Below are positions 46,438 through 57,740 of a stretch of DNA of 64,000 nt, piece by piece. The position numbers were made by a program, and so were the translations under genes. The notes below the pieces were generated by a model. That model saw only the letters and a program-made list of their open reading frames with translations. It had not been told where the DNA came from and made no database searches. This stretch comes from Amyelois transitella (taxonomy: Eukaryota; Arthropoda; Insecta; Lepidoptera; Pyralidae): assembly GCF_032362555.1 (NCBI RefSeq), contig NC_083531.1:2666001-2730000 (forward strand), in the 5' to 3' direction. Within the stretch, counting starts at the first letter, position 1. Each line of letters starts with the position of its first letter.

Positions 46438-49400
46438 TTACTGAGTTGCATGCGCTTGGTGTAGCAACTTGTTGTGCGTGTAGAGGGCGGCACTGTGCGC
46501 GAACGTGGCGGGGCACACAGAGCACTGCAGCGGCCGCTCGCCCGTGTGCGTGCGCACGTGCGAGCGGAGGATCGAGAGGGTCTGCCATGGAAATACTTGG
46601 TATTAGTATAATTGTTACCAAGTCAACGTTACCAAGCAAGGGAAAAGTAATGTAATTTTTTAAATTAAATTTACTATTTATAAATACGTCACGTCAATCA
46701 CGTCGATATCCCTCGCGGGGTACTGTCTACCCTAACTCTACTCTAGGTACTGCCAACAGTCTTAAAGACTGATAAGCCACGTTCAGCTGTTTGATAGAAT
46801 TGAGATTCAAATAGTGACAGGTTGCTAGCCTGTCGCCTAAAAGAAGAATCCCATGTTAATAAGCCTATCCTATTTATAAATACTACAGGTAATAACACGT
46901 ATCATAGCTTAATTTTACCTCGGACGTTTTAATCATGTTACAATGACAGAGTCACTCGGTGACAGAATAAAGGTGCGCGTTTAAATAGTATAAATACAAC
47001 GCGAAAGTTTAAAATGCTATTTTTGCCAATGGTCTAGCGCCCTGTCACTATCTGAATCTCAATTCCTTCATCAAGCCACCCAGCTGATCGTGGCTTTTCA
47101 GTCTTTTTGAAACTTTACACTCTATCAACCTCGTAAGGGTTAAGGATGTGATAATATGTACTTATGTGTTTGTTACGTGTTATTTCGGATACAAACATTC
47201 AAGCCTTTTTTTCCACAGGGCCAGGACTGCATCTTTTTTTCATCGCAAATGGGAGAAGTAGTCTGCTTTCTCTTCTGGGAAAGATTTTATGAACATAGTA
47301 TGTTCTTTTTTAATCTATACTAATATTATAAAGCTGAAGAGTGTTTGTTTGAACGCGCTAATCTCAGGTACTACTGGTTCGAATTAAAAAAATATTTTTG
47401 TGTTTAATAGACCATTTACCGAGGAAGGCTTTAGGCTATATAACATCACGCTACAACTATTAAGAGCGAAGAAATAATGGAAAAAATCGGGGCAAATTAT
47501 TCCTCCTTAAGAGGCTAATTAAATGATGCCCAAAATAACTATTCCACGCGGACGAAGTAGCGGGCACAGATAGTTTAATATAAAAGGCTAGTTTAATACA
47601 AAAGGCTATTTACCGTGAACCCCCTGCCGCAATGGTCGCATATCTTGTTGCGCGGCGGTCGTATCTTCTCGTGAACGAAGTTGGTGTGTTTCTTCAGTGC
47701 CGCTTTGTTCATGAACACCTGGATTTCGAGGACAGATTTGATAGGAACCGTAAGGTCTCCGGCACAGAAAAGAACAGGACCACTCGATTTCTTTCCCATG
47801 GATGTCGTATAAGGCGACTAAGGGATACGCTTATAAACTTGCGATTCTTGTTTAAGGTGAGCAACCTGTCACTATTTGGATCCCAATTCTAATATTAAGC
47901 TTAACAGCTGAACGTGGCCTTTTTCAGGTTTTTGCAAGATTGTTGGCCCTGTCTACCCCGCAAGGGATAAAGATGTATTATGTATGTAAATTGGAGCCAG
48001 AGGTTTTTCACGGCATCACCATTCACACAAGCACATTACCTACGCCTTTATCTTAATTTTATGGCTCAATTCTCATGAGACTCAAATGCATAAAGGCACG
48101 TTTACATATAGATAATTGGTTTAGTGATAGAATTGAGAGATAGTGACAGTTCAGAGTGGCAACTTGTCACAATCCCTCTCAATTTAAGCCACCAACTAAC
48201 CTGTCACTCTGAATCTCATTTCCATCAATGAGCTGTCCACTTTTTTGAGATTGTAGGCTCTGTTTAGTCCACAAGGAAAGGAGAAACATGACTTATTTAA
48301 TGACTTTCATAATTTGCGGGGCAAAAAAAGTAGGTATTTAAAGTTAAAACAAACCTTGGAACATCTTCCGCATTGGTAATTATTCTTCTTCAGATGAACG
48401 AAGTCTATGTGCTCTAGCAAAGTTGGTTTGGTGCGGAATCGCGCGCCGCACTCGTCGCATGTTACCCTTAAAATTAAATTATAGAGTTCCCACAACTATG
48501 AATACTTACAACTTTACATTTACATACCTACATACATATGGTCACGTCTATATCCCTTGCGGGGTAGACAGAGCCAACAGTCTTGAAAAGACTGATAGGC
48601 CACGTTCAGCTGTTTGGCTTTATTATGGAATTGAGATTCAAACAGTGACAGGTTGCTAGCCCATCGCCTAAAAAAGAATCGCAAGTTTATAAGCCTATCC
48701 CTTAGTCGCCTTTTACGATATCCATGGGAAACTTTCCCATGGAGTGGTGTCCTATTCTTTTTTGTATTAGTGCCGGGAACCACACGGCACTTTAAATTTA
48801 CTAACTTATATTAATTCTTTTGAAATAGGTGTGTAGCGGGAGCACCTACGTCGGTGTATCATACAAAAGTGGTAATTAATACTGTGACCTATGATGTGAT
48901 AAACTTTCAATGATTAAAGATATTATTATATAGATCAACTATACTGTGACTATATAGGTACCTATTGCTCTGAGAAATAGTTCTTATACCTATACTATTT
49001 TGTGGCTATATACCTGTAGCGGTAGCGATGATTCGGGCTCGACCGCCACCAAAGGGAAGATCTTCCGCCAGGCTAGGTGTGACGCCTGGGGAACCGCGCG
49101 ACACACGATGTTGTGTCGGAGGTTGTATAATATACAACCTTGGACACAACATCCAAAAGATTTCACGGATTGAAGCTATATATTATATAGCTTCAATCCA
49201 TGAAATCTTTGCTTGCGCGATTTAGGTTTTACGCTGTTTTTGACTGATAGCGTCGCGTGATTTTATTTTTGTGACTTGTGGCGTACCTATATGTAGATTT
49301 CGCCACATAGGTCTTCAAGAAATTTTTTTTGAGAAAAATATTTGATTGTTTGTCTGATTTGATTATTGTAACTAGGTAAGTATAAAAATAAATTGATACG

Positions 49401-52400
49401 TTTAGTAAATAACAGAATCATACGAATATATTTTCATGTACCTACGCTTTTCGGGACGAACAATAACTACGCGCGAAATTCCGCCTCAAATATATCTTGT
49501 ATGCTAGCAGTAAACTTTGTGTCATATGATTAATTATCTATGAGTGTCAATGTCATTGTCAAGAGAGATAGACTAACAGTTTGTAACGGACATACAATAA
49601 ATCAGTTTGTGATGATCATCATGTGACCGAAGCTCGAATGTGTTTTATGAAACAAAGTTCAATATTACGGCGCGCCCTTGGGAAAGGAGGACCCGTGCAG
49701 TTAGTACGGCACATCTATAGTTTAGAAGCACTCTTGGTCCTAGATGATGTGTCAGATCGCTGAAGTTATTTATATTATGTTGTTGTTTTACATTAATACC
49801 TACGCACAACTCATTATATTCATTGGGATTCTATCTTAATTTTAATTTTCCCGAGATTGTCCCGCAATCAGTTCCCGCCATTATTCAACATTTTTTCACT
49901 AACCATTGTCTGACATCTGTCACAGTCATTCTTTTTTTTTTTCAGATACGCACCGATTGACTAATATACAGAATAGTTAGGTACTCACTTTTTAGCATCT
50001 CCTTGGTGAGCGGAATGCGTATTCAAATGATGTGTCAGATTGCTTTCAGTGTTGAAGTGTTTGTTGCAACGCGCACAATATGCATTACTGTTGGTGTGTG
50101 CGGACGCGATGTGCGCTAAAAGTCCGGAGCTCGAGTTGTACACTTTGTTGCACGTCGTGCAGGAGAACACGCGACTGGATTGCTTGTGAACTGTGCTGGA
50201 ACAACATACATATACATACATACATATAATCACGTCTATATCCCTTGCGGGGTAGACAGAGCCAACAGTCTTGTAAGACTAACAGGCCACGTTTAGCTGT
50301 TTGGCTTAAAGATGGAATTGAGATTCAAATAGTGACAGGTTGCTAGCCCATCGCCTAAAAGAAGAATCCCAAATTTATAAGCCTACCCCTTAGTCGCCTT
50401 TTACGACATCCATGGGAAAGAGATGGAGTGGTCCTATTCTTTTTTCTATTGGTGCCGGGAACTACACGGCAACATACATATAATCACGTCTATTTCCCTT
50501 GCGGGGTAGACAGAGCCAACAGTCTTGAAAAGACTGATAGACCACGTTCAGCTGTTTGGCTTTATGATGGAATTGAGATTCAAATAGTGACAGGTTGCTA
50601 GCACATCGCCTAAAAGAAGAATCTCAAGTTTATAAGCCTATCTCTTAGTAGTGCTGGAACAAGTTTTACATAAAGTACTTAAGGAACGAATTACACAGAT
50701 TGAACTAGGCTCAAATTAAGGTTCCTTGTAACATGAGGAACTACAATGCAAGTAGGTAGGTAACTTTTATAAACTAAACTTAAATAGAAGTCCAAGTCAA
50801 GTTCAACACTGAGTGTAATTCTTACTGCTACACCAAAAGATACAGTTTTGCCTCGATGTGAACTAACCTTAAGTGCAAAGTAAACAGTCGAAACTTACTA
50901 CATGTGAACTCTAAGCCCCGCGCCGTTGAAAAAAGTGCTGCTGCATAAGGTACATTGCTGTTTCGGCTTGTGCTTGTCTCTGTGGTAGCGGTAGCTGCGG
51001 TGCGATCTGCAACGAATTCATAATTTTAACATTATCTAATTTAATCTAACAATATTTTATGTATGTGCCTGCAAGAGCAATATCATCATAAATTCATCTC
51101 ATCATATTGCTATTAAGGTCGGAGTGGGAAGACCTAGACGAACATATCTTAATCAAATTAAGGACGTCCTGGTAAAGGGTCAGGTCGAGAGTACTTGAAA
51201 CCGCTTATCTTGCATGAAGAGAGTTATGAATGTGGATGAAGCGAAAGAAGTATGCAGACATCGTGGCAAGTGGAAAGATGTAGTCTCTGCTTATAAAGAC
51301 CATTTTTTAAATAAAAAAAAAAAAAAATATGAGGCAAAGAGAACAATGACAAAAAAAAAAAGAAAGTGTAAACTCACGCGGTAGTGAACCCGCAGTCGCG
51401 GCACGTGTACGCCGCGTCAATGGCGCCGTGTTGCGCGCTGTAGTGCGTCAACACGGAGTACACGTTGTTGTTGCGTTTGCCGCAAGCGCAGCATTCGTAT
51501 CTTAAAAAAAAATAAAGTTATCTATTAATTTCATTATTTTTCTTATGACGTCAGTAAAAAAAAAAATAAGCTACCTATTAATTTCATTATTTTTCTTATT
51601 ACATCATTTAATATGTTTGTTTGTTTGTTTGTAATATCTTTATTGCACGGAATTTTACCCAGTTACAAGGAATACTTAGTTATGTTGGCCCTCAAGGATG
51701 TATAATTTTACCCGTTTTTTTTTCACATTTTCCATTATTTCTTTGCTCCTTATAGATTATCTGTCCTCCTTCCTCGATAAATGGTCTATTTAACACAAAA
51801 ATAATTTTTCAACAGGAAACAGTAGTTCGTGAGATCAGCGCGTTCAATCAAACAAACAAACTCTTCAGCTTTATAATATTAGTATAGATAATAAATATGT
51901 TTACTATAGGTATATAATTATTATCACTTACACAAAGGTACCTAGTCCGCTCAACCCAATGGCAGACTGTTAGATAATGCTATTATCATTAAGTCCGCCT
52001 ATTGTACTTCACAAATTGTAATTGTTACCATAAAGAATAAAAAAATAAATAAACTTAGTGTTATTCCTTTAGGATATGGGCTAGTTGGCAACCTGTCATT
52101 ATCCGAATCTTAATTCTATCAACAAGCCATTAAGCTGAACGTGGCCTTTCAGTTTTTGCGAGACTGTTTGCTCTGTCCACCCCGTAAGGAATAAAGACGT
52201 GACTGTTTGAAGGTATGGACTAAGGAACTTACAGTTTTAAATAGTGTTTACCTTTTGTAATGTCTTTTGACGTGCTCCTTATATGAGTTATCGGATCCCA
52301 AAACGGATTTGCATATTTTGCAGGTGAAACTGTTCTTTTTCTGAAAGAATTAAAAAAGTAATATTTTAAGAAGTAAGTTTTTATACTTATGCAATTTTGT

Positions 52401-55400
52401 TATTTTTTATGTTGATTAATTTACATGTGCTTTGTGTCGTGTGGTTCCAGGCAGTGCCTTGCTGCCCTGGTATAACTAAAATGCCGTTATCTGCCAAATC
52501 CTTGTTTTAAGTAAAACGTCAAAAAAATGCGGTAAAAATTTAAACCGATGCCATTCATCAATGAGAACGCCTATTTATGACTTTAAAGGTACCAAAAAGT
52601 CGTATATACAGATCGAAAGAAATTTTTTTTCTTATTCTACTAGTAAAAAGTAGAAAATCGCCCTGATGTCAGATAACGGCATTTTAGTTATACCACGGCA
52701 GCTTGGGGTCCCCGGCACCAATAGAAAAAAGAATAGGACAACTCCATCTTTTTCCCATGGACATCGTAAAAGGCGACTAACGGATAGGCTTATATACTTG
52801 GGATTCCTCTTTAAGGCGATGCGGCATGACAGGTTGCTAACCTGGATTGATTTTAATCACAATTCTATCATTAAGCCAAACAGCTGAACGTGGCCTTTCG
52901 ATCTTTCGATGACAGTTGGCTCTGTCTACCCCGGATTTATGTAGACATGATTAATGATATGTTATAAATTTAAACATATCGGAAAAAGAAGAAGAAGAAA
53001 GCCCTCAAGGATGAATAATTTTCCCCGTTTTTTTCACATTTTCCATTATTTCTTTGCTTCTTATAGTTGCAGCGTGATGTTAAATAACCTAAAGCCTTCC
53101 ACGATAAATGGTCTATTCGACGCAAAAATATTTTTTTACTTCGAACCAGTAGTTTCTGAGATTAGCGCGTTCAAACAAACAAACAAACAAACTCTTCAGC
53201 TTTATAATATAAGTATAGACTACAATGCTGTAGGTATTGCAATAGTAGATCTATAATATAAGTATTTATTTTTAAAAATAACAAATTTTTGGTTCAAGTA
53301 GGTATATATGTGGAATGAACCGCCTGCGTCTATATGCCCATACCTACAAGTACAATCCACGAACATTCCCAAGTGAAATAAACGGTTATCTGTTGAAAAG
53401 AGTACGTTGAGATGGTTTGGTCATGTCGAGAGAATGGACGAGGAAAGACTAACGAAAGGAATTTATAATGCAGAGCTGACTGTAAAAGTGGGATAGGGCC
53501 GACCTTGTCGAACTCTCAAGGGTCAAATTTCGAAAGTCTTAAAAAAGGGAGTTAGGAGTACCCGTAATCGTAGAATGTGCTTGAAAAGAGTAGGTACCTA
53601 ATGACTGACTAAACTGATGCAATAGAGAATTTGAAAAAAAAATGAGTGTGGAGGAAGCGGGAGAGGTCTGTGAGGATCGTAGCAAGTGGAATACCATAGT
53701 CTCTGCCTACCCCAATGGGAAACAGACGTGACGGTATGTATGTATCTGTTGTGTCAGGACAGTCATGAAACAACGTCTTCATCATCAAATGCCATCACTA
53801 TGTAATATTCAATAAAAAAAAATAAGCCGTGTGATTCCCGGCGCCAATTAAAAAAAGAATATTACCACACCATCTCGTTCTCATGGATGTCGTAAAAGGC
53901 GACTAAGGGTAAGGCTTATCAACTTGGGATTCTTCTTTCAGGCGACGGGCTAGCAACCTGTCACTATTTGAATCTCAATTCTATCATTACGCTAAATAGC
54001 TAGCAATGTGGCCTATCAGTCTTTTCAATACTGTTGGCTCTGTCTACCCCGCAAGGGATATAGACGTGATTATATGTATTTATAGAATAGAATAGATTTT
54101 TTTTTCAAAATTGGATACAAGGTATCACTTATTGACGTCACATCGCTTAAATTAATCATTATTAAATACTAATTATAACTACTACCGCTTCCATATACTT
54201 CTGTAAAAAAAATATACCTTATTATGTCTCTTCTCAATATGATTCTTAAGATTCATCTCATGGTCAAACCCACAAATGCAGTCTTCACAACGGAACGGTA
54301 GTTTGAGGAACGAGCCTCTGTTCCTGTCTCGCTCCCTCTCACTAAGCATCTCCTCTTCGCTCAGGTGGACGACGCGAATTTTACCATTGTATTTCTCTTC
54401 CATTTTACTCTTCTTTTTATTATTATTTTTGTTATTCTTGGGACGAGCTGTTTTAAATAATGTGATCTGTAGGTATTTGTGTATATGCTAGCTTTTACCC
54501 AAGACTTTGTTCCCGTTTGTATAAATATTAAAAAAAAAAACAATAACATTTATTTACTTAATTAAAAAAAAAGTAGTCCAATTTTATCATTTTGTAGCAA
54601 TTTTAAACATTTTAGTAGCAAGAATAGGAGGAAGAGGTTGAAATGCTACTATTTAAATCTCATTTTCATCATTAAGCCATACAGCTTAAAATGGCCGTCA
54701 GTCTTTTCAAGTTTTGTCGGCTCAGACTAAGGACGTAGATATTAATAACATGTACTCATTCCATACCCAAAATCTCCTTCTTGATCTGTGATAACGATAA
54801 ATCCACATCGGAGTCATGTTCTACTTTTATTTCTGTGACGAAATCTTCGTAAACAAAGTCTTCTTGAACTTCCTTTATTGGCTCTGAACTGTCAGTTATG
54901 TCTATGGTAGAAATTTGCAGCAGTTTGGTTGGTTGTGGTTGGTTATTGGTCTGAAAAAAAAACATAATTTTATTATGAATTCCATCTTTAAGCTTACAGC
55001 TTTCAGTCTTTTCAAGACCATTGGCTCTGTCTAGCCAGCAATGAATATAGACATCTTTTTCTCTTCGGGGTAGACAGAGCCAACATGCACAAAAAGACAA
55101 AGTAAGTTAATGATGGAATTTAAATTCAAATAGTGAAAGGTTGCTATCCAATCGCCTACAAGAGGTATCCCTAGTTTAAATTAGCCATTTTGATTTATAT
55201 TTGTCTTTAATCTGCACAGCACTGCAGTTGGAAACACAATGTTTTTTTTTTCTATAGTGCCGTGTAAGTAAAGTAAAGATTAGCCGTGTCGTTACCCACG
55301 GCAAATCTTAATTCTATTATTGCCATTCATGAACCCATCTGAATTTACCTGGTTATTGAGGAAAGCGAAATTCTCTTCAGTCTGTCGTCGAAATAATTCA

Positions 55401-57099
55401 AACTTCTTGAGCGTATAGTGGCAGTAATTGCAAACCATTAGTTCTGAAAATTCAATCTGAAAGAAAAAAACAGATTTATAAACCCATCCTTAAAAAATGT
55501 ACTCTTCACATAGCGTTTTTGGCTTCCTCGATACAGGCTTGACTAGTGCGGAAACCATAGTTTAATTAACATAAATATAATCACGTCTATATCCCTTGCG
55601 GGGTAGACAGAGTCAACAGTCTAGAAATGACTGATAGGCCAGGTTCAGCAGTTTGGCTTAATGTTGTTTTATTCTAAGGTGCTGGAAATCACACGCACAA
55701 ATGTATACTATATTGTAGCGGGAGCGATGATTCGGCTCGACCGCCACCAAAGGGAAGATCTTCCGCCAGGCTAGGTGTTATGCCTGGGGAACCGCGGCTC
55801 CGACCATGTTGTGTCGGAGGTTGTATATATAGCTCCAATCCGTGAGATTTCTGAAATCGCGATTTAGATTCTTCGCTGCTATTGGTTGAGCGCGTCAATT
55901 TCTTCGCGACGATTGACAGTTGTTGTGTGATTTGATGTTGTGGCGAGTGGCGTAGAGATGTCGCCACAGTACTCCCCCCCAAGACCGGAGGTCTGAAGTC
56001 TTGATCTTGCTGTGCAATCTGTGCTTTCAGTAGCTTGCAAGTGCCAGTTGTCTTCCAGTGAGTCGGAAGTTGCTCGAAGTCCTAGTGAGTCAGGAGTGAG
56101 CCGTTGCGTTGCTCGTAGTCTGCGGTGAGTCGAGACAGTAGAGCGAAGTCGACTTGTTGGCGCCGGGAGAAATCGTGCAGAGCTGCCACGCTGGAGAGAA
56201 GAGCGGCAGTCGAAGAGATCCAGGCGTGGGCTGCGGTAGATGCGTCGGTCGCTGAAGTCGATGAGAGTGAGTGCGGGTGGAGACAGGACCAGGAAGCTCG
56301 GTGAGTCGGCTGCGATGGACCTGCTGCGATACCCAGTTGCTGGCTTGCTGTGAGACTGCTTGCAGAGTGAGGAGTGATGCTGAGGATTGGAGTTGATGTT
56401 GAAGAAGGTTGCTTCCAATCACGTCGGGGTCACCAATGTAGCGGGAGCGATGATTCGGCTCGACCGCCACCAAAGGGAAGATCTTCCGCCAGGCTAGGTG
56501 TTATGCCTGGGGAACCGCGGCTCCGACCATGTTGTGTCGGAGGTTGTATATATAGCTCCAATCCGTGAGATTTCTGAAATCGCGATTTAGATTCTTCGCT
56601 GCTATTGGTTGAGCGCGTCAATTTCTTCGCGACGATTGACAGTTGTTGTGTGATTTGATGTTGTGGCGAGTGGCGTAGAGATGTCGCCACAATATTTTAA
56701 AGTCATTTTACACTATTTTTGATTCTATGGATGTATAAAACTACGATAAAAAAAACTTGAAAAGAAAAACAAACATTGGTATGAAGTCAGCCATCTTGGT
56801 TTCAGATGCCAATGTGTTGTAGCATCACTATAAATGGTTTTTCTGCGTATTCACGTACAAAATATTATAACATAATATGTAGGAATTTGTGCCGGATTAA
56901 TCAAATAGAGATTTCAGTTATTGCTTACCTTAATTTTAAGGAAATACTCCAGAAATCTTGCATGTTCACAGTTCGACAAATGAACCAATGAGACATTCTG
57001 ATTCAAACACGAAATGCAAGCTTTTCTTGAATATAATTTATTAACCAAATCTTCATCTCTTTCGCCGTCAGTGTTATATTTTGTTTGATACTGAGACAT
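46438..57099 (-). CDS. ZAD C2H2 zinc-finger protein, gene C (11 exons, 526 aa predicted)
   Basis: Coding exons (minus): 56929-57099, 55349-55456, 54767-54950, 54218-54447, 52252-52340, 51378-51500, 50899-51006, 49989-50195, 48355-48466, 47614-47718, 46438-46581. Phases agree throughout, total 1581 nt. ZAD: ACISCL (C28, C31) in exon 1, VCNYC in exon 2. Exon 3 is acidic; exon 4 is Lys/Asn-rich with LSEEEMLSERERD before the first of 11 fingers (CEDCICGF). Fingers 10-11 are linked by THTGERPL. For exon 7 I chose the GTAAGT donor over an in-frame GTAGTA three bases earlier, because it gives 108 nt, as in gene B exon 9. AATAAA (46421-46426, minus) is 12 bp after the stop, implying a short 3'UTR. 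Head to head with gene D. Intron 1 hosts a TRIM element. Confidence 0.88.
46692..46875 (-). repeat. Family 1 element, rearranged
   Basis: TCACGTCGATATCCCTCGCG with a small internal insertion repeating CTACTCTAGGTACTG. Intron 10 of gene C. A forward fragment lies at 47023-47166. Confidence 0.7.
47316..47578 (-). repeat. Family 2 retroelement tail
   Basis: Ends 36 bp beyond exon 10 of gene C, on the downstream (intron 10) side. A family 1 copy (47751-47986, +) is on the other side, in intron 9. Confidence 0.8.
48531..48791 (-). repeat. Family 1 element, full length
   Basis: TACATACCTACATACATATG to AACCACACGGCAC, 65 bp from exon 9 of gene C; flanks ACTTTACATTTA/ACTTTAAATTTA may be the target duplication. 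Confidence 0.85.
49015..49307 (-). mobile_element. Solo LTR of the TRIM family with internal hairpin
   Basis: TGTAGCGGTAGCGATG to TTTCGCCACA. It contains an inverted duplication of its own sequence: 24-bp arms 49157-49180 and 49186-49209, one mismatch. Intron 8 of gene C. Confidence 0.8.
50199..50649 (-). repeat. Two tandem family 1 elements inserted at the exon 8 acceptor of gene C
   Basis: First copy 50207-50470, second 50471-50649. The 12-bp duplication GTGCTGGAACAA flanks the whole block (about 50194-50205 and 50651-50662). Its minus-strand reading TTGTTCCAGCAC contains the 3' splice site. Confidence 0.88.
51110..51300 (+). repeat. RTE LINE 3' coding fragment
   Basis: GGTCGGAGTGGGAAGACC, AATTAAGGACGTCCTGG, GAGTTATGAATGTGGATGAA; degenerate C-terminal reverse-transcriptase region in intron 6 of gene C. 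A related GGCAAAGGGTCAGGTC piece is at 11030-11107. Confidence 0.7.
51687..51893 (+). repeat. Family 2 retroelement tail
   Basis: Internal deletion around the AGCGTGATGTT segment; intron 5 of gene C. Confidence 0.75.
52070..52951 (+). repeat. Two family 1 elements flanking exon 5 of gene C
   Basis: 52070-52216 (truncated) and 52707-52951 (near full length), both forward. Between them, besides exon 5, TGCCGTTATCTGCC near 52482 and its complement near 52670-52682 form a long-range inverted repeat with GTTATACCACGGCAGC. Confidence 0.7.
52999..53222 (+). repeat. Family 2 retroelement tail
   Basis: GCCCTCAAGGATGAATAATT to TTATAATATAAGTATAGA; intron 4 of gene C. Confidence 0.8.
53265..53745 (+). 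pseudogene. RTE-clade LINE reverse-transcriptase C-terminal remnant
   Basis: Conceptual translation contains LRWFGHVERMDEERLTKGIY, then a GRPCRTLKGQ block, with stops in between. It ends with the ATGAGTGTGGAGGAAGC tail, CTCTGCCTACCCCAATGGG, ACGTGACGGTATGTATGTAT. This is the probable LINE source of the family 1 SINE tail. Confidence 0.75.
53824..54083 (+). repeat. Family 1 element, near full length
   Basis: GCCGTGTGATTCCCGGCGCC to GTGATTATATGTATTTAT; then a family 5 fragment runs up to the exon 4 donor of gene C. Confidence 0.85.
55714..56691 (-). mobile_element. TRIM: terminal-repeat retrotransposon in miniature, complete
   Basis: Two 255-bp LTRs (55714-55968, 56437-56691), apparently identical, start TG and end CA, around a 468-bp interior without gag/pol. 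On the minus strand the 5' LTR is followed directly by a primer-binding-site-like TTGGTGACCCCGACGTG, and the 3' LTR is preceded by a polypurine run (GGGGGGGAG). A 4-bp target duplication ATAT flanks it. It would need proteins from an autonomous (perhaps Gypsy-type) element. Intron 1 of gene C. Confidence 0.92.
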
Positions 57100-57740
57100 T
57101 TTATTTTAATTGTTATTTGAACAATAATAATCTAATAAACTAGCCAATGCACCATAGCAGTAAATACGTACCTTTCCATGTTAAATGTATTCATATACAT
57201 TTAACATGGAAAGGTATGTCAGCAGCAGTTTTCTTATCATTTGTACACTTTATAAATGAAATATTACTTTAATATATTTTTTTTATTAAAAAGATTATGA
57301 CCATTTTAAAAGAATATTTATAAATACGGTCGAAAGGTCAATAAAAAGTAAAAGTGTTTCAAACGGTATGAAAAGTAAATAGCGTTTATTGGAATGTAAA
57401 ACGTTTTGTTTTGTCTGGGTATCTTTAAATGAACCAAATTGTTTCGACATTGTGTTGTCTTAATAATATATTTCGAAATACAATCGTTTTATTTATAATT
57501 TATCTGTGTTTTCTTTCTATTTAAACAATGATTAATAAAATACGACAAAGATATTGTAACGTTTAATACAGACGAAGACGTTGATGAATAAATGTGTCCT
57601 AAAATCACTGTAAACAAATTAAAACGCATTTGACATTTCTCCCTTCATGGTGAAATGAAAAACTCTGTATCGAAGCTTTGATTTATTTAAGTTTTATTTA
57701 CATTTATTATTATTATGTTAGTGAGTTAAAGTTACACAAT
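57100..57740. promoter_or_regulatory. Shared 5' region of head-to-head ZAD genes C and D
   Basis: 641 bp between the ATGs, AT-rich, free of the common SINEs, with a perfect hairpin near the gene C side. Exact promoters not resolved. Confidence 0.5.
57169..57216. promoter_or_regulatory. Perfect 22-bp hairpin upstream of gene C
   Basis: Arms 57169-57190 and 57195-57216, 4-nt TCAT loop, no mismatch; 70 bp upstream of the gene C ATG. It could be a cruciform, a 5'UTR stem or a palindromic binding site. Confidence 0.85.

Noticed and set aside
55689-56690. Several 86-179 aa frames in the TRIM, which could be taken for a retroviral gene
   Set aside because: No gag, protease, RT or envelope motif; similar frames recur because the LTR is present twice.
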